Program-made: the position numbers and the translations under genes
The notes under the pieces: model-generated
The model's database searches: none
What the model was told of the DNA's origin: nothing
What the model saw: only the letters and a program-made list of their open reading frames with translations
Assembly (NCBI GenBank): GCA_017886205.1
Contig: JAFNEO010000012.1
Span: 130,482 to 194,481, forward strand
Source of the DNA: Candidatus Aminicenantota bacterium
GTDB lineage: Bacteria > Acidobacteriota > Aminicenantia > Aminicenantales > UBA8522
DNA: 64,000 nucleotides
Direction: 5' to 3'
Part shown: positions 43,325 to 51,697 of the stretch, one piece after another
Layout of the letters: each line of letters begins with the position of its first letter
Numbering within the stretch: position 1 is the first letter of the stretch

Positions 43325-44184
43325 TGGCCATGGCCAAGGAAGCAATTATCGGCATCGACATGGGCGGCACCAAGGTCGGCATCGGCCGGGTGGAGGAAGG
43401 CCGGATCATCCGCCACGTCTCCGCCGCAGTTAGCGCCCAGGGATCGGAGCAGCAGGTCGTCGAGGAGGTCGTCGGGGCGGTCGAGCAGGTTTTCGACCCG
43501 GCTGTGGCCGGAATCGGAGTCGGGGTACCGAGTGTCGTGGACGTGGAAAAAGGGATCGTCTATGACGTCCAGAACATCCCGTCTTGGAAAGAGGTCCCGG
43601 TCAAGGAGATCCTGGAAAGACGCTTCGGCCGGCCCGTCTACGTCAACAACGACGCCAACTGCTTCGCCGTTGGAGAGAAGTATTTCGGAAAGGGGATAAG
43701 ATTCCGCCACCTCGTCGGTCTGATCGTCGGCACCGGCTTGGGTGCCGGCATCATCCTCAACGGCCGCCTCTACAGCGGACCCAACTGCGGCGCCGGGGAG
43801 TTCGGCATGATCCTTTACAAAGACTCGATCCTGGAGCACTACTCGAGCGGGCAATATTTCACGAGGAGCTTTGGGATCAGAGGAGAGGATGTCCATTCCC
43901 GGGCCGGGAGGGGAGACCGCGAGGCGCTGGATATTTTCGAGAGATTTGGTGCCCATATGGGGGACGCCCTGATGATCATCATGCTGGCCGTGGATCCGGA
44001 GGCCATCATCCTCGGCGGGTCCGTCTCCAGGGACTTTCCTTTTTTTGAGAGAGCGATGCGGGAGAGGATGAAAATTTTTCCGTATCATAAAACACTCGAG
44101 CGGATCGTCATCGAAGTCTCGGACCAACCCCAGATTGCCATCTTGGGCGCGGCCGCTTTGTATTATGACGCCCGCCAGGGCTGA
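43324..44184 (+). CDS. ROK-family sugar kinase
   Basis: The phosphate-1 motif IGIDMGGTKVGIG (residues 9-21), the sugar-binding YVNNDANCFAVGE, and the adenosine motif VGTGLGAGIILNG define a ROK kinase. The usual zinc motif C-x-C-G-x-x-G-C is absent; in its place is FGMILYKDSILEHYSSGQYF, as in some ROK enzymes that do without zinc. ATG overlaps the permease stop by one base (TGATG), showing coupled translation. The likely substrate is glucose or an amino sugar from the operon's glycosidases. Confidence 0.9.
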   Translation: MAMAKEAIIGIDMGGTKVGIGRVEEGRIIRHVSAAVSAQGSEQQVVEEVVGAVEQVFDPAVAGIGVGVPSVVDVEKGIVYDVQNIPSWKEVPVKEILERRFGRPVYVNNDANCFAVGEKYFGKGIRFRHLVGLIVGTGLGAGIILNGRLYSGPNCGAGEFGMILYKDSILEHYSSGQYFTRSFGIRGEDVHSRAGRGDREALDIFERFGAHMGDALMIIMLAVDPEAIILGGSVSRDFPFFERAMRERMKIFPYHKTLERIVIEVSDQPQIAILGAAALYYDARQG

Positions 44185-44203
44185 AGGCTACTTATGATAA
44201 GAA

Positions 44204-45324
44204 ATGTCTTTTTCGACCGATAATCCCAAAGTTGAGGAAGGCAAGCTCTCCGACTACCTCCCTTATTATCGCGAGGACACGGGAAAGAAGGTGACCATTC
44301 ACCAACTCCTCACCCACACCTCCGGCATCCCCAGTTATACGAACCTGCCGAATTTCGGGCGTGAAGTCAGCCGCAATCCTTACCCAGTCGAAGAGTTCGT
44401 TAAGAAGTATTGCAGCGGGGACCTCGAATTCGAGCCAGGGGCCAAGTTCAGCTACAACAACTCCGGATATTTCCTTCTGGGGGCAGTGATAGAAAAAATT
44501 GCCGGGAAACCCTATGAAAATGTCTTAGAGGAAAGGATCTTCAAACCCTTGGGAATGAAGAACTCGGGATACGACCACTATGCCACGATCATGTCCTTGC
44601 CGTATGCCGCCGGCTCCCTGTATTCCACGGTCGAAGACCTGTATATCTGGGACCAGGCTCTCTACTCCGACCAACTGCTCCCGGCCAAGATGAAAGAGCT
44701 TCTTTTCAAGCCGCATGTCCAGACTCCCGGCGGTGCCTATGGCTATGGATGGGCTCTGGGCAAAAAAAGCTGCCCCAATCCAAGCGCGAGGTCTCGTTCG
44801 TAGGGTATGGCGGAGGGATCAACGGTTTTAACACCCTGATTGACCGTTATGTTGACGATAAACACCTGATCGTCCTCCTCAACAACACCGGCGGCACCAA
44901 CCTGGGCGAAATGAGCACCGCCATCGGCCGGATCCTCTATAGCGAGCCCTATGACCAGCCCAAGAAATCGATCGCCCGGACGCTTTATAAAACCGTGCGC
45001 GAAAAGAGTCTGGAGGCGGCCATATCCCAGTATCGTGAACTCAAAAAGGCCAGTCCGCAAGGTTTTGATTTCCGGCCAGCAGAACTGAACCAGCTGGGCT
45101 ATGCGCTGCTCCAGGTTGAACGAATCGAGGACGCGATCCAGGTTTTCGAGCTGAATATCGAAGCCTACCCTGCGGATGCGAACGGCTATGACAGCCTGGC
45201 CGAGGCCTATGCGGCCAAGGGCGAGAAAACCCTGGCCATAAAGAACTATGCCAAATCGCTGGAGCTCGACCCGGACAATGCCAACGCCGTTGAAAAATTG
45301 AACCAGCTCATCAAAGAAAAATAG
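44204..45324 (+). pseudogene. Serine hydrolase (class C fold) with TPR tail, truncated and frameshifted
   Basis: The first frame starts at VEEGKLSDYLPYY and contains SYNNSGYFLLG (Tyr motif), but the Ser-x-x-Lys segment that should precede it is missing. At an A7 tract (44762-44768) the frame breaks; a second frame from about 44765 continues VGYGGGINGFNTLID and a TPR tail. One added A would restore the frame. Loss of the nucleophile means it is inactive. It is a relative of the intact gene at 33854. Confidence 0.75.
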
Positions 45325-45416
45325 ATTCGCTGCGGAGAAAAACCGCCTCAGCCGTCATCGTGCCGGCGCTGACGATAAGCCGGGGAGGGGAAGATCGCGG
45401 AGAGCCCTGACGGGAG

Positions 45417-46235
45417 TTAATCCTTATTGCGGCCGGAGGAAACGTTGTCCAGCCAGGCTCGGGAAAACTTGACCTTCTGGGCCGCTGTCTCTCCGTATTT
45501 CTTGTACTTGCTGCCGCGGGAGACGAGTGTTTCGTGGACGACCCGGCCCTTCAGCTCCTTCTTGATCTCCCGGGGGACCTTCATGGTGTCGAAGAAGGTG
45601 CAGGAGAAAAGGTCGAAGCAGGCCTTCCGGCTCTCCTTGAACACGTGAAGGGCGATGTGGCTCTCGGCGATCATGGTCAGGCCGGAGACGACCTCTTGTC
45701 TGCCGAAGCCGTTCTTGACCACGTATGGCCGGATAATGGGCGTCATGCCGACCTTCGAGGGCAGCCGGTCCAAGTAGGCGAAAATCCCGTCCATGGTGTC
45801 GGGACCCGCGTAGTCGTCGATATCAAACAGGAGGTGGGGGCCGAAGTCCTTCTTGGGGTCCATGGCCGGCCGGACCAGCTGCTCGCCCGCCGTCCTGTTG
45901 ACATAATTCTGAAATTTTTTCTCCGCGGGAAAGACGTTGTCGATAAGAGAATGCAGCCGCTTCTGGTCGAAATCCCGGGGACAGAGAAAATCGACGAAGA
46001 AAGCGCCCCGGTAGGAGAAGGTGTGGAGGGTGAAGTGACCGCCAGCGAGGAAGACGAAGGCACTGATCCCGCAGTCTTCGGGAACGACTCCGTTGTAGTA
46101 GGGCAGGACGAACGGCGGCATGACGGTCTTGACGCCGAGCTTGAGGGGGACTTCTTCCAGGAATTCGTGGACGAGCAGGATGTCGTCCAGCCTCGACCGG
46201 TAGCCGTTGTAGGCGTCATAAAGGAAATGGAACAT
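45417..46235 (-). CDS. Tandem SpeD-like (S-adenosylmethionine decarboxylase fold) protein
   Basis: Two SpeD-like halves are fused. The second has IAESHIALHVF with Ser192 as predicted pyruvoyl residue, His197, and Cys212 at the spacing found in bacterial AdoMetDC (20 residues after Ser). The first half has FLAGGHFTLHTF and VDFLCP: the Glu-Ser pair is replaced by Gly65-Gly66, while His71 and Cys85 remain, so it cannot form pyruvoyl. Cleavage before Ser192 would split the chain. It might decarboxylate SAM for spermidine, or another amino acid as reported for drifted SpeD relatives. ATG 46235 has GGGAG upstream; ATG 46250 is an alternative. Confidence 0.8.
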   Translation of the reverse strand: MFHFLYDAYNGYRSRLDDILLVHEFLEEVPLKLGVKTVMPPFVLPYYNGVVPEDCGISAFVFLAGGHFTLHTFSYRGAFFVDFLCPRDFDQKRLHSLIDNVFPAEKKFQNYVNRTAGEQLVRPAMDPKKDFGPHLLFDIDDYAGPDTMDGIFAYLDRLPSKVGMTPIIRPYVVKNGFGRQEVVSGLTMIAESHIALHVFKESRKACFDLFSCTFFDTMKVPREIKKELKGRVVHETLVSRGSKYKKYGETAAQKVKFSRAWLDNVSSGRNKD

Positions 46236-46337
46236 CGGTTTCGCTCCCATTTTAGACAATATAAGCCGGGGACGCAACAATTTGTATGAGGACAGGACAA
46301 ATGAGAAGAAGGCTCTGAGATGGCTTGAAGGGCGTGG

Positions 46338-46377
46338 TGGGCGATACAGGATTTGAACCTGTGACTTCTACCGTGTG
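46338..46377 (-). other. Attachment-site copy: 3' half of tRNA-Val (att1)
   Basis: The 40 bases are identical to the 3' half of the intact tRNA-Val at 61954-61993, from the discriminator base through the anticodon stem, in the same orientation. The 5' half of the tRNA is missing. This is what an integrase-mediated insertion at a tRNA leaves behind. About 185 bases to the right hold element-end sequence similar to that after att2 and att3. Confidence 0.85.
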
Positions 46378-46522
46378 TAGGCGGCGCTCAAAAAACGCAA
46401 GGCGCAGAAAATAATGGATTTAGCCAAGAAACAGGTGTATTTCAAGGCAATTCCGTTTTTGCTGGCTCTCGATATTTTTAGATACGTCGGGTAATATTTG
46501 GTGGTGCGGCAAATGAATCTAT

Positions 46523-46557
46523 AAGAGCCCTCTCTTGTCAGCTCGGAGGGGGCTCTT
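46523..46557 (-). terminator. Terminator of the Dabb-domain gene
   Basis: A 12-bp stem with one G-U pair (46523-46534 with 46546-46557) lies just downstream of the Dabb stop at 46565; T-rich sequence follows in the minus direction. Confidence 0.65.
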
Positions 46558-46564
46558 TCTAACC

Positions 46565-46858
46565 CTAGTATAAATAATTTGAAATAAGGAACTCACTCAA
46601 CATAGAAGGCATTTGTGCTTCTACGGCTTTGTGTATAGGATGAGCAAGATAGTTTTTCAAGGCGGCTTCGCTGTCAAAATCGATAAATAGAGCTGCGCCA
46701 TAGCGTGCTTTGCCTTGTACTTCTGAAGCTTGTCCCATGATAATATTTTTCGTTCCTGGTACTTGCGCTAGTGTTTCAGCAGCCTTTTTGGCAAATTCAT
46801 CTCTCTCGCGTTGCCCGACCTCGACCTTGAAATTGATCATGACGATATGCCTTAACAT
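46565..46858 (-). CDS. Dabb-domain (stress-responsive A/B barrel) protein
   Basis: The 97-residue protein begins MLRHIVMINFK and has the layout beta-alpha-beta-beta-alpha-beta of Dabb dimeric barrels (FAKKAAETLAQVPGTKNIIMGQ, ALFIDFDSEAALKNYLAHPIHKAVE). The final HPIHKAVE is the family's usual ending motif. Related proteins act in aromatic breakdown or as small cyclases, but the substrate is unknown here. AGGAGGG precedes the ATG. Confidence 0.88.
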   Translation of the reverse strand: MLRHIVMINFKVEVGQRERDEFAKKAAETLAQVPGTKNIIMGQASEVQGKARYGAALFIDFDSEAALKNYLAHPIHKAVEAQMPSMLSEFLISNYLY

Positions 46859-46956
46859 TTTCCCCTCCTACAGTAAAACCAACATTCTTTTTAGTTCGAC
46901 CTGATTCTGTCCCTCCATCGGAGACAGGATTTATGCTTAAGGCCCAAACTATCCAT

Positions 46957-49245
46957 TTATTCAATATCTATTTTCTTCATTTTTCTCATCAGGGCCTTGT
47001 ACCTTTTATCCAGCCGAAATTCCTGAGGAAAAACCCCATGCGCTTTATTAGAGTAGACGGATAAAGCCAAAAAAGGCTCTTTCTGAGAACAAGCCTTTTC
47101 AATGTGTTCAAAGGCTTGGTCATACATTTCAAGCCCGCTGTAGACCGCAGCCCTTTGGAGAGGCGAAATGTATCTCTCCTTGGATAGCTCATCCAGCTGA
47201 CCGAGAATTTTAATGGCCTCTTCTTTTTTTCCCAACTTCGCATACGCACATCCGAGCCACCCTAAGGCAAAGGTCAAACCTAAGTTGACGGCGCTTTGAA
47301 GCTGTTCCAGCGCCTTTTCATCCACAACCTTAGGGAACATATAAATCCATCCCAACCATAAATGCGCAAGCGCTAAGTTTGGCTCCATCTCGATCGCCTT
47401 CTGCATTTGTTTCTTCCCCTCATCGATATGGGTAAAGGAAACCTGTATTCCCGCGACAGCGTTTATGATAGGGGAGAGGGGTTCCATTTCCAACGCCATC
47501 TTAAGTTCCGTGTAGGCCTCTTCAAATCGACTCATTCCAGTTAGAGAGCAACCATACCAAGCATGGGCATAGACATTGTTGGGATTGAGCGCAAGGCCGC
47601 GCTTAAGATTTTTTTCGGCAGCGGGCCAATCCCAATCAAACAGGAATTGATAATAGCCCAAGGACGTATAAGCTTCTCCAAACTGGTCGTCGATCTCCAA
47701 AGCCCTATCCAGGGCTTCCTTTGCCCTCAGGCGCGCCGTCTCCGGCGGCAGATAACTCCACAGCCCCATCATGATGAAGTGGTCAGCAATCCCGAGGTAA
47801 GGAAGGGAATATTTTGGGTCTTTTTCTATGGATTCGTGATAGCACTCTATCGCTCTTTTCAGATCTCCTTCATTCCGCCTGTTCCAGAAATAGCGGCCTT
47901 TTAAAAAAAGATTATAGGCGTCTTTGTTCTCCGTATGGCGCTTTAAGACTTTCGTCTTTTCGCCCTTCAGTAGCTTCACCTTCAGCTTGTCGACAATCTC
48001 CAGAGATATTTCGTCTTGGACGGCAAAGATATCATCCATGGCGCGGTCGTATTTCTCGGACCAGAGATGATAGCCATCAGCAACGCTCACGAGCTGAGCG
48101 GTGATGCGCAGCCTCTCGCCCGCTTTCCGCACACTGCCTTCAAGGATGGCTTGGACATTCAACAACCTTCCAATCTCACGAATGTCAAGATCCTTTCCTT
48201 TAAATGAAAAAGCCGAGGTGCGAGCAGCCACGCGCAGCTCATGAATGTGGCTCAGTGAATTGATGATCTCTTCGCTCAGGCCGTCGCAGAAATACTCGTT
48301 CTCCTTGTCCGCGCTCATGTTCGTGAACGGCAGCACCGCCAGCGACGGGATGCCCGGGGACGCGGCGACGCCGGGAGCGGCCGCCACTCGTCCGGACTCG
48401 CGCTCGCGCTTCAGCCGCGTCAGGTCGACGAACATCTCCTTGGCCGACTGGTAGCGGATCTCGCAGTCCTTCTCGAGTGCCTTGTTGATAATCCGCTCGA
48501 GGGCTTCGGGCACGTCCGGATTCAGGCGCACCGGAGAGGTCGGCGCCTGATGGAGGATGCTGTCGAATACCGCCACCGACGTGTCCCCCCGAAAGGGCAG
48601 GTTGCCCGTCACCATCTCGTAGAGCACCACCCCCAGCGAGAACAGGTCCGTCCGCGCATCCAGGTCCTTCGCGAGCGCCTGCTCCGGCGACATGTACGCC
48701 ACCGTCCCGGCGGCCGTGCCGGGGCCGGTCAGCGGCTCGGCGGCCGTAAGGGTCTCAGCGCCGGCAAGTCGTTCCGGCGCCAGCTTGGCCAACCCGAAAT
48801 CGAGGATCTTGGCCTGCCCGCGCCGGGTGACGAAGATGTTGGCCGGCTTGATGTCCCGGTGGATGATCCCTCTGGCGTGCGCGGCCTCAAGACCGTCGGC
48901 CACCTCGAGCGCCACCGTGAGGATCTCGTCCACCCCCAACCGCTTCCCAAGGATGCACTGTCTCAGCGTCTGGCCCTCGAGCAGCTCCATCGCAATGAAG
49001 TGCTGCCCCTCGTGCTCGTCGATGTCGTAGATGGTGCAGATGTGCGGGTGGTTCAAGGCCGAGGCCGCCTGGGCCTCCCGCTCGAAACGTTCCAGCGCAT
49101 GGCGGTCCCGGGACAGCTCCTCAGGCAGGAACTTCAGGGCAACGGGGCGCTTGAGCCGGGTGTCCTCGGCCTTGTAGACCACCCCCATGCCGCCGCCGCC
49201 GAGCTTCTCCAGGATCCGGTAGTGCGAAACCGTTTTGCCGATCAT
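46957..49245 (-). CDS. Ser/Thr protein kinase with TolB-like and TPR domains
   Basis: The kinase domain (residues 8-270) has the glycine loop [14 protein letters not shown], Lys38, HRDIKPAN with Asp131 and DFG at Asp149, so it looks active. A TolB-like/adenylate-cyclase-associated domain ([27 protein letters not shown]) and TPR repeats follow. There is no transmembrane span, so it is cytoplasmic. The start codon overlaps the stop of a degraded kinase C-terminus (ATGA), a sign that it was the second gene of an operon. A promoter-leader module lies about 300 bases upstream. Confidence 0.9.
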   Translation of the reverse strand: MIGKTVSHYRILEKLGGGGMGVVYKAEDTRLKRPVALKFLPEELSRDRHALERFEREAQAASALNHPHICTIYDIDEHEGQHFIAMELLEGQTLRQCILGKRLGVDEILTVALEVADGLEAAHARGIIHRDIKPANIFVTRRGQAKILDFGLAKLAPERLAGAETLTAAEPLTGPGTAAGTVAYMSPEQALAKDLDARTDLFSLGVVLYEMVTGNLPFRGDTSVAVFDSILHQAPTSPVRLNPDVPEALERIINKALEKDCEIRYQSAKEMFVDLTRLKRERESGRVAAAPGVAASPGIPSLAVLPFTNMSADKENEYFCDGLSEEIINSLSHIHELRVAARTSAFSFKGKDLDIREIGRLLNVQAILEGSVRKAGERLRITAQLVSVADGYHLWSEKYDRAMDDIFAVQDEISLEIVDKLKVKLLKGEKTKVLKRHTENKDAYNLFLKGRYFWNRRNEGDLKRAIECYHESIEKDPKYSLPYLGIADHFIMMGLWSYLPPETARLRAKEALDRALEIDDQFGEAYTSLGYYQFLFDWDWPAAEKNLKRGLALNPNNVYAHAWYGCSLTGMSRFEEAYTELKMALEMEPLSPIINAVAGIQVSFTHIDEGKKQMQKAIEMEPNLALAHLWLGWIYMFPKVVDEKALEQLQSAVNLGLTFALGWLGCAYAKLGKKEEAIKILGQLDELSKERYISPLQRAAVYSGLEMYDQAFEHIEKACSQKEPFLALSVYSNKAHGVFPQEFRLDKRYKALMRKMKKIDIE

Positions 49246-49530
49246 TTCACCGGCACCCGTTGCTTCAGTTCTTCAAACCAGTTCAGGACGATGTTGATCT
49301 TCCGCGGACCTCCGTCTGAAGATGTGGTAGCCCCGGTCTCCTTCGACCTCAGGAAATGGCCGCACGTAGACCTGATTCTGACCCGACTCATTGGACGTAT
49401 AGGCCATCCATCTGCCATCAGGTAAGATCTGCGGCTGAGCCTCATGATACTTTTCTTTGAGAAGCAATATCCGTTTGCGGTCAAGAATAATAAATTCCTT
49501 TTGTGCTATGCCCGCTTGATGAGCATTCAT
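49242..49530 (-). pseudogene. C-terminal remnant of another Ser/Thr kinase (PD40 repeat end)
   Basis: One frame reads LPDGRWMAYTSNESGQNQVYVRPFPEVEGD, the WD40-like PD40 motif at the end of many Acidobacteria kinases. A neighbouring frame continues [18 protein letters not shown], the usual final residues of those proteins, and stops at the kinase start. A frameshift separates the two. Kinase domain and the start are gone. The promoter-leader module now sits directly before the remnant. Confidence 0.65.
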
Positions 49531-49600
49531 GACACCGATGTTGCCTCATCCCATCGTTGGGGATGATAAATCGGAGCGTGAGGGGATGTCAAGTTGAGCG
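49519..49600 (-). promoter_or_regulatory. Duplicated promoter-leader module, copy B
   Basis: TTGACA (49592-49587) and TATCAT (49568-49563) are 18 bases apart on the minus strand. The leader ends ATGAATGCTCAT as in copy A. It drives the remnant and, beyond it, the 762-residue kinase. Confidence 0.7.
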
Positions 49601-49788
49601 AAAACGGGCCATCATCACAGGCCTGTCCCAAAAAACAGATAGGGCTGAGATTTGAAGCGAAGTAGCCGCCGCGTGCCCCGACCCTATGGCGTCAACTATC
49701 GTAAGCGGCACCCGCTCGAAGAATTGGGCGGGCGAATTGAAAACCGGATGGTTAGTTCAGTGACTTCCTTCGCTATGCCGTTTAAGAA

Positions 49789-50103
49789 TTAAAAGAATCG
49801 CGCCCGCTTTAGCGCTTCCTGGGAGATCCTGTTAGAAGGGCTGTCGCCCCTGGCTACGCATACTGAAACTTTGTTCTCCGTGGCGCCGACGATCTCAGCG
49901 ATGTCCTTGTGGCTGAATCCTGGACAGAGCAGGATGGACTCAATCTTTTTCTCTTTGAATAAGCGTGTACTGACTTCCAAGGCTTCAGCCTGGTTTTTGA
50001 CGATGACGACGTCTAGGTGATATTTGCCAGTGTCGATGAAGCAGCGATGTTTCTCTTTGTCCGCGTCTGGAGCATGGGCGAGAAAGAGTGTTTTAAAAGG
50101 CAT
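49789..50103 (-). CDS. DUF6506-family protein (104 aa)
   Basis: MPFKTLFLAHAPDADKEKHRCFIDTGKYHLDVVIVKNQAEA followed by IESILLCPGFSHKDIAEIV matches the pattern of the small DUF6506 alpha/beta proteins. The function is unknown. AGGAGA lies before ATG 50103. The gene stands alone on the minus strand. Confidence 0.7.
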   Translation of the reverse strand: MPFKTLFLAHAPDADKEKHRCFIDTGKYHLDVVIVKNQAEALEVSTRLFKEKKIESILLCPGFSHKDIAEIVGATENKVSVCVARGDSPSNRISQEALKRARFF

Positions 50104-50337
50104 GATTTTATTCTCCTATGTTAATATTGTCCGAAATGTAATGTTTCTGCAATATGGTGGCCCACATCCATACCCGTTTGCGTGCGCTTTTTTTGTGACG
50201 ATCAAGATCAAGGGCAGGTCGGAAGGAATCTTAATGCTTCTGATGCAGAATAAGGACATCAATCGAAAATGGCCCTTCTTGTCCTTTCCAGAGACGCCTG
50301 AAAAGGAGACAGGCACAGATTTTGTTAAAGTTTTCTA
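50104..50337. other. Intergenic region without a supported gene
   Basis: I see no gene. GAGACAGGCACAGATTTT at about 50307-50324 resembles another REP-type sequence. To the right lies a transposase remnant. Confidence 0.35.
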
Positions 50338-50490
50338 GTTTGACGATCGGCCGAAGGAACCTATCCTACTTCTCGAAGCGGCTCTCATATTCTGTCAGGA
50401 ACCGGTCGAAGTAGTGGAACAACACCCGATAAAGAACAGTCCGCTCGGGACGTCGAGGACGGTAAACTCCTGCCACAACAGGAGTTTTTC
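50338..50490 (-). pseudogene. IS91-like transposase N-terminal fragment
   Basis: The minus strand reads GVYRPRRPERTVLYRVLF then HYFDRFLTEYESRFEK, stop TAG at 50366-50368, then FLRPIVK in the same frame. This is the start of IS91-type transposases (GVYRPRRPE-TVLYR). Only about 45 codons remain and an in-frame stop interrupts them. The rest of the element is gone. A hairpin at 50465-50486 falls inside this fragment. Confidence 0.6.
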
Positions 50491-50628
50491 ATCAGGAAAC
50501 GGACCATCGCTACGGATATGACGACAACTTCCTCTGCAATGCAAGCGCGGGCTCGAGATCTTATAGGACTATTACACTGTCAAATTACGTATTGCGTTTG
50601 TATTAGTGGGTGACGAAGACGAGCCTCT

Positions 50629-51570
50629 CTATTTTTTCCTGAGATACCAGTCAAGTGTCATTCGAATCGCATCCCGGTGGGGCGTGACTTCCCCGCCAAA
50701 GGCATTTTTGTACTTGCCGTCGTCTACGATGAAGGGGTTCTCAAACTCATAGAGCATCTCTCCAAGCTCGCGCATCATCGGGTTGAACAGACCCATAACC
50801 TTCACCAGAAACCCCGGCGCCGCCTGGATTTTTGGAGCCTTCCCGGCCTCCTCGAAGATCATCTGGAGGAACTGCCGCGTGGTTAGGGTTTCCGCATTCG
50901 GCACATGCCAGATCTCTCCCAACGCCTCATCGCGATCACCCAGAATGATAAGAGCCTTGGCGCAATCGAGAACAAACGTGTAGGTGTGCGGGACATCGAG
51001 GTTACCCAGGACCTGGACTTTTTTCCCCTCGAGCGTTGCTCCAAAGACCTGGCTGCCGGCGGCGGACAGGAGAACGCCCGGCCCGTATAAATCAGAAGCG
51101 CGTCCGATCGTAACCCTGACTTCGCCCTTCTTGTGTGCTTCCATGAGCCTCTCCGCCATCCGGGCTCTTGTCTTTCCCTTCTTTCCCGTTGCTCGATAGG
51201 GCAAATCTTCCGTCATTGGTCCTTCAACCGGACCATACATGTAGAGGTTGTCTGCGTGGACAAGTTTGGCTCCCGAGGCTGACGCGCCTTCGATAACCCC
51301 CTCCAGAATGGGCGGCAGAAGCTCGGGCCACCTGTCGTAGGGAGCGTTGGTGCAGTTGTAGACGACGCTTGCACCCTTGCAGGCCCGCCGTGCGCTCTCT
51401 GGATTAGAAGCATCAGCCGTCATTACTTCGGCGGATTCGGGAAGTTCGGCTTTCCCGCTTCGGCTTACTCCCCGCACTGGCTTCCCCTGCTTCACCAGCT
51501 CCCGGACAACGGCACTGCCAAGGTTTCCGCTTGCCCCGAGAACGACATGAAGCTCGCTCTTATTGGCCAT
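50629..51570 (-). CDS. NAD(P)-dependent epimerase/dehydratase (extended SDR)
   Basis: The Rossmann motif GASGNLGSAVVREL (from about residue 11) and a later YMYGP replacing the usual Y-x-x-x-K define an atypical short-chain dehydrogenase, like NAD-dependent epimerases. The 313-residue protein is cytoplasmic. The substrate is unknown. GGAGGG supports ATG 51570; the longer frame to 51603 lacks such a site. Confidence 0.85.
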   Translation of the reverse strand: MANKSELHVVLGASGNLGSAVVRELVKQGKPVRGVSRSGKAELPESAEVMTADASNPESARRACKGASVVYNCTNAPYDRWPELLPPILEGVIEGASASGAKLVHADNLYMYGPVEGPMTEDLPYRATGKKGKTRARMAERLMEAHKKGEVRVTIGRASDLYGPGVLLSAAGSQVFGATLEGKKVQVLGNLDVPHTYTFVLDCAKALIILGDRDEALGEIWHVPNAETLTTRQFLQMIFEEAGKAPKIQAAPGFLVKVMGLFNPMMRELGEMLYEFENPFIVDDGKYKNAFGGEVTPHRDAIRMTLDWYLRKK

Positions 51571-51697
51571 CGCTTGTCCCTCCTTTCTCAAGATGTCTAA
51601 CAATGATTTATCAAGTCTTGAGGACTATTCGAGCAATTCAGAAAAGCCGTTTTCCCGTTTCCGAATCGCCTTTTTATGTTCACGTCTGTCAATAAAA

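Noticed and set aside
50465-50486. Hairpin AACTCCTG-CCACAA-CAGGAGTT with T run as a terminator
   Set aside because: No plus-strand gene precedes it, and it lies inside the IS91-like transposase fragment, so it is probably a chance feature of that coding sequence.
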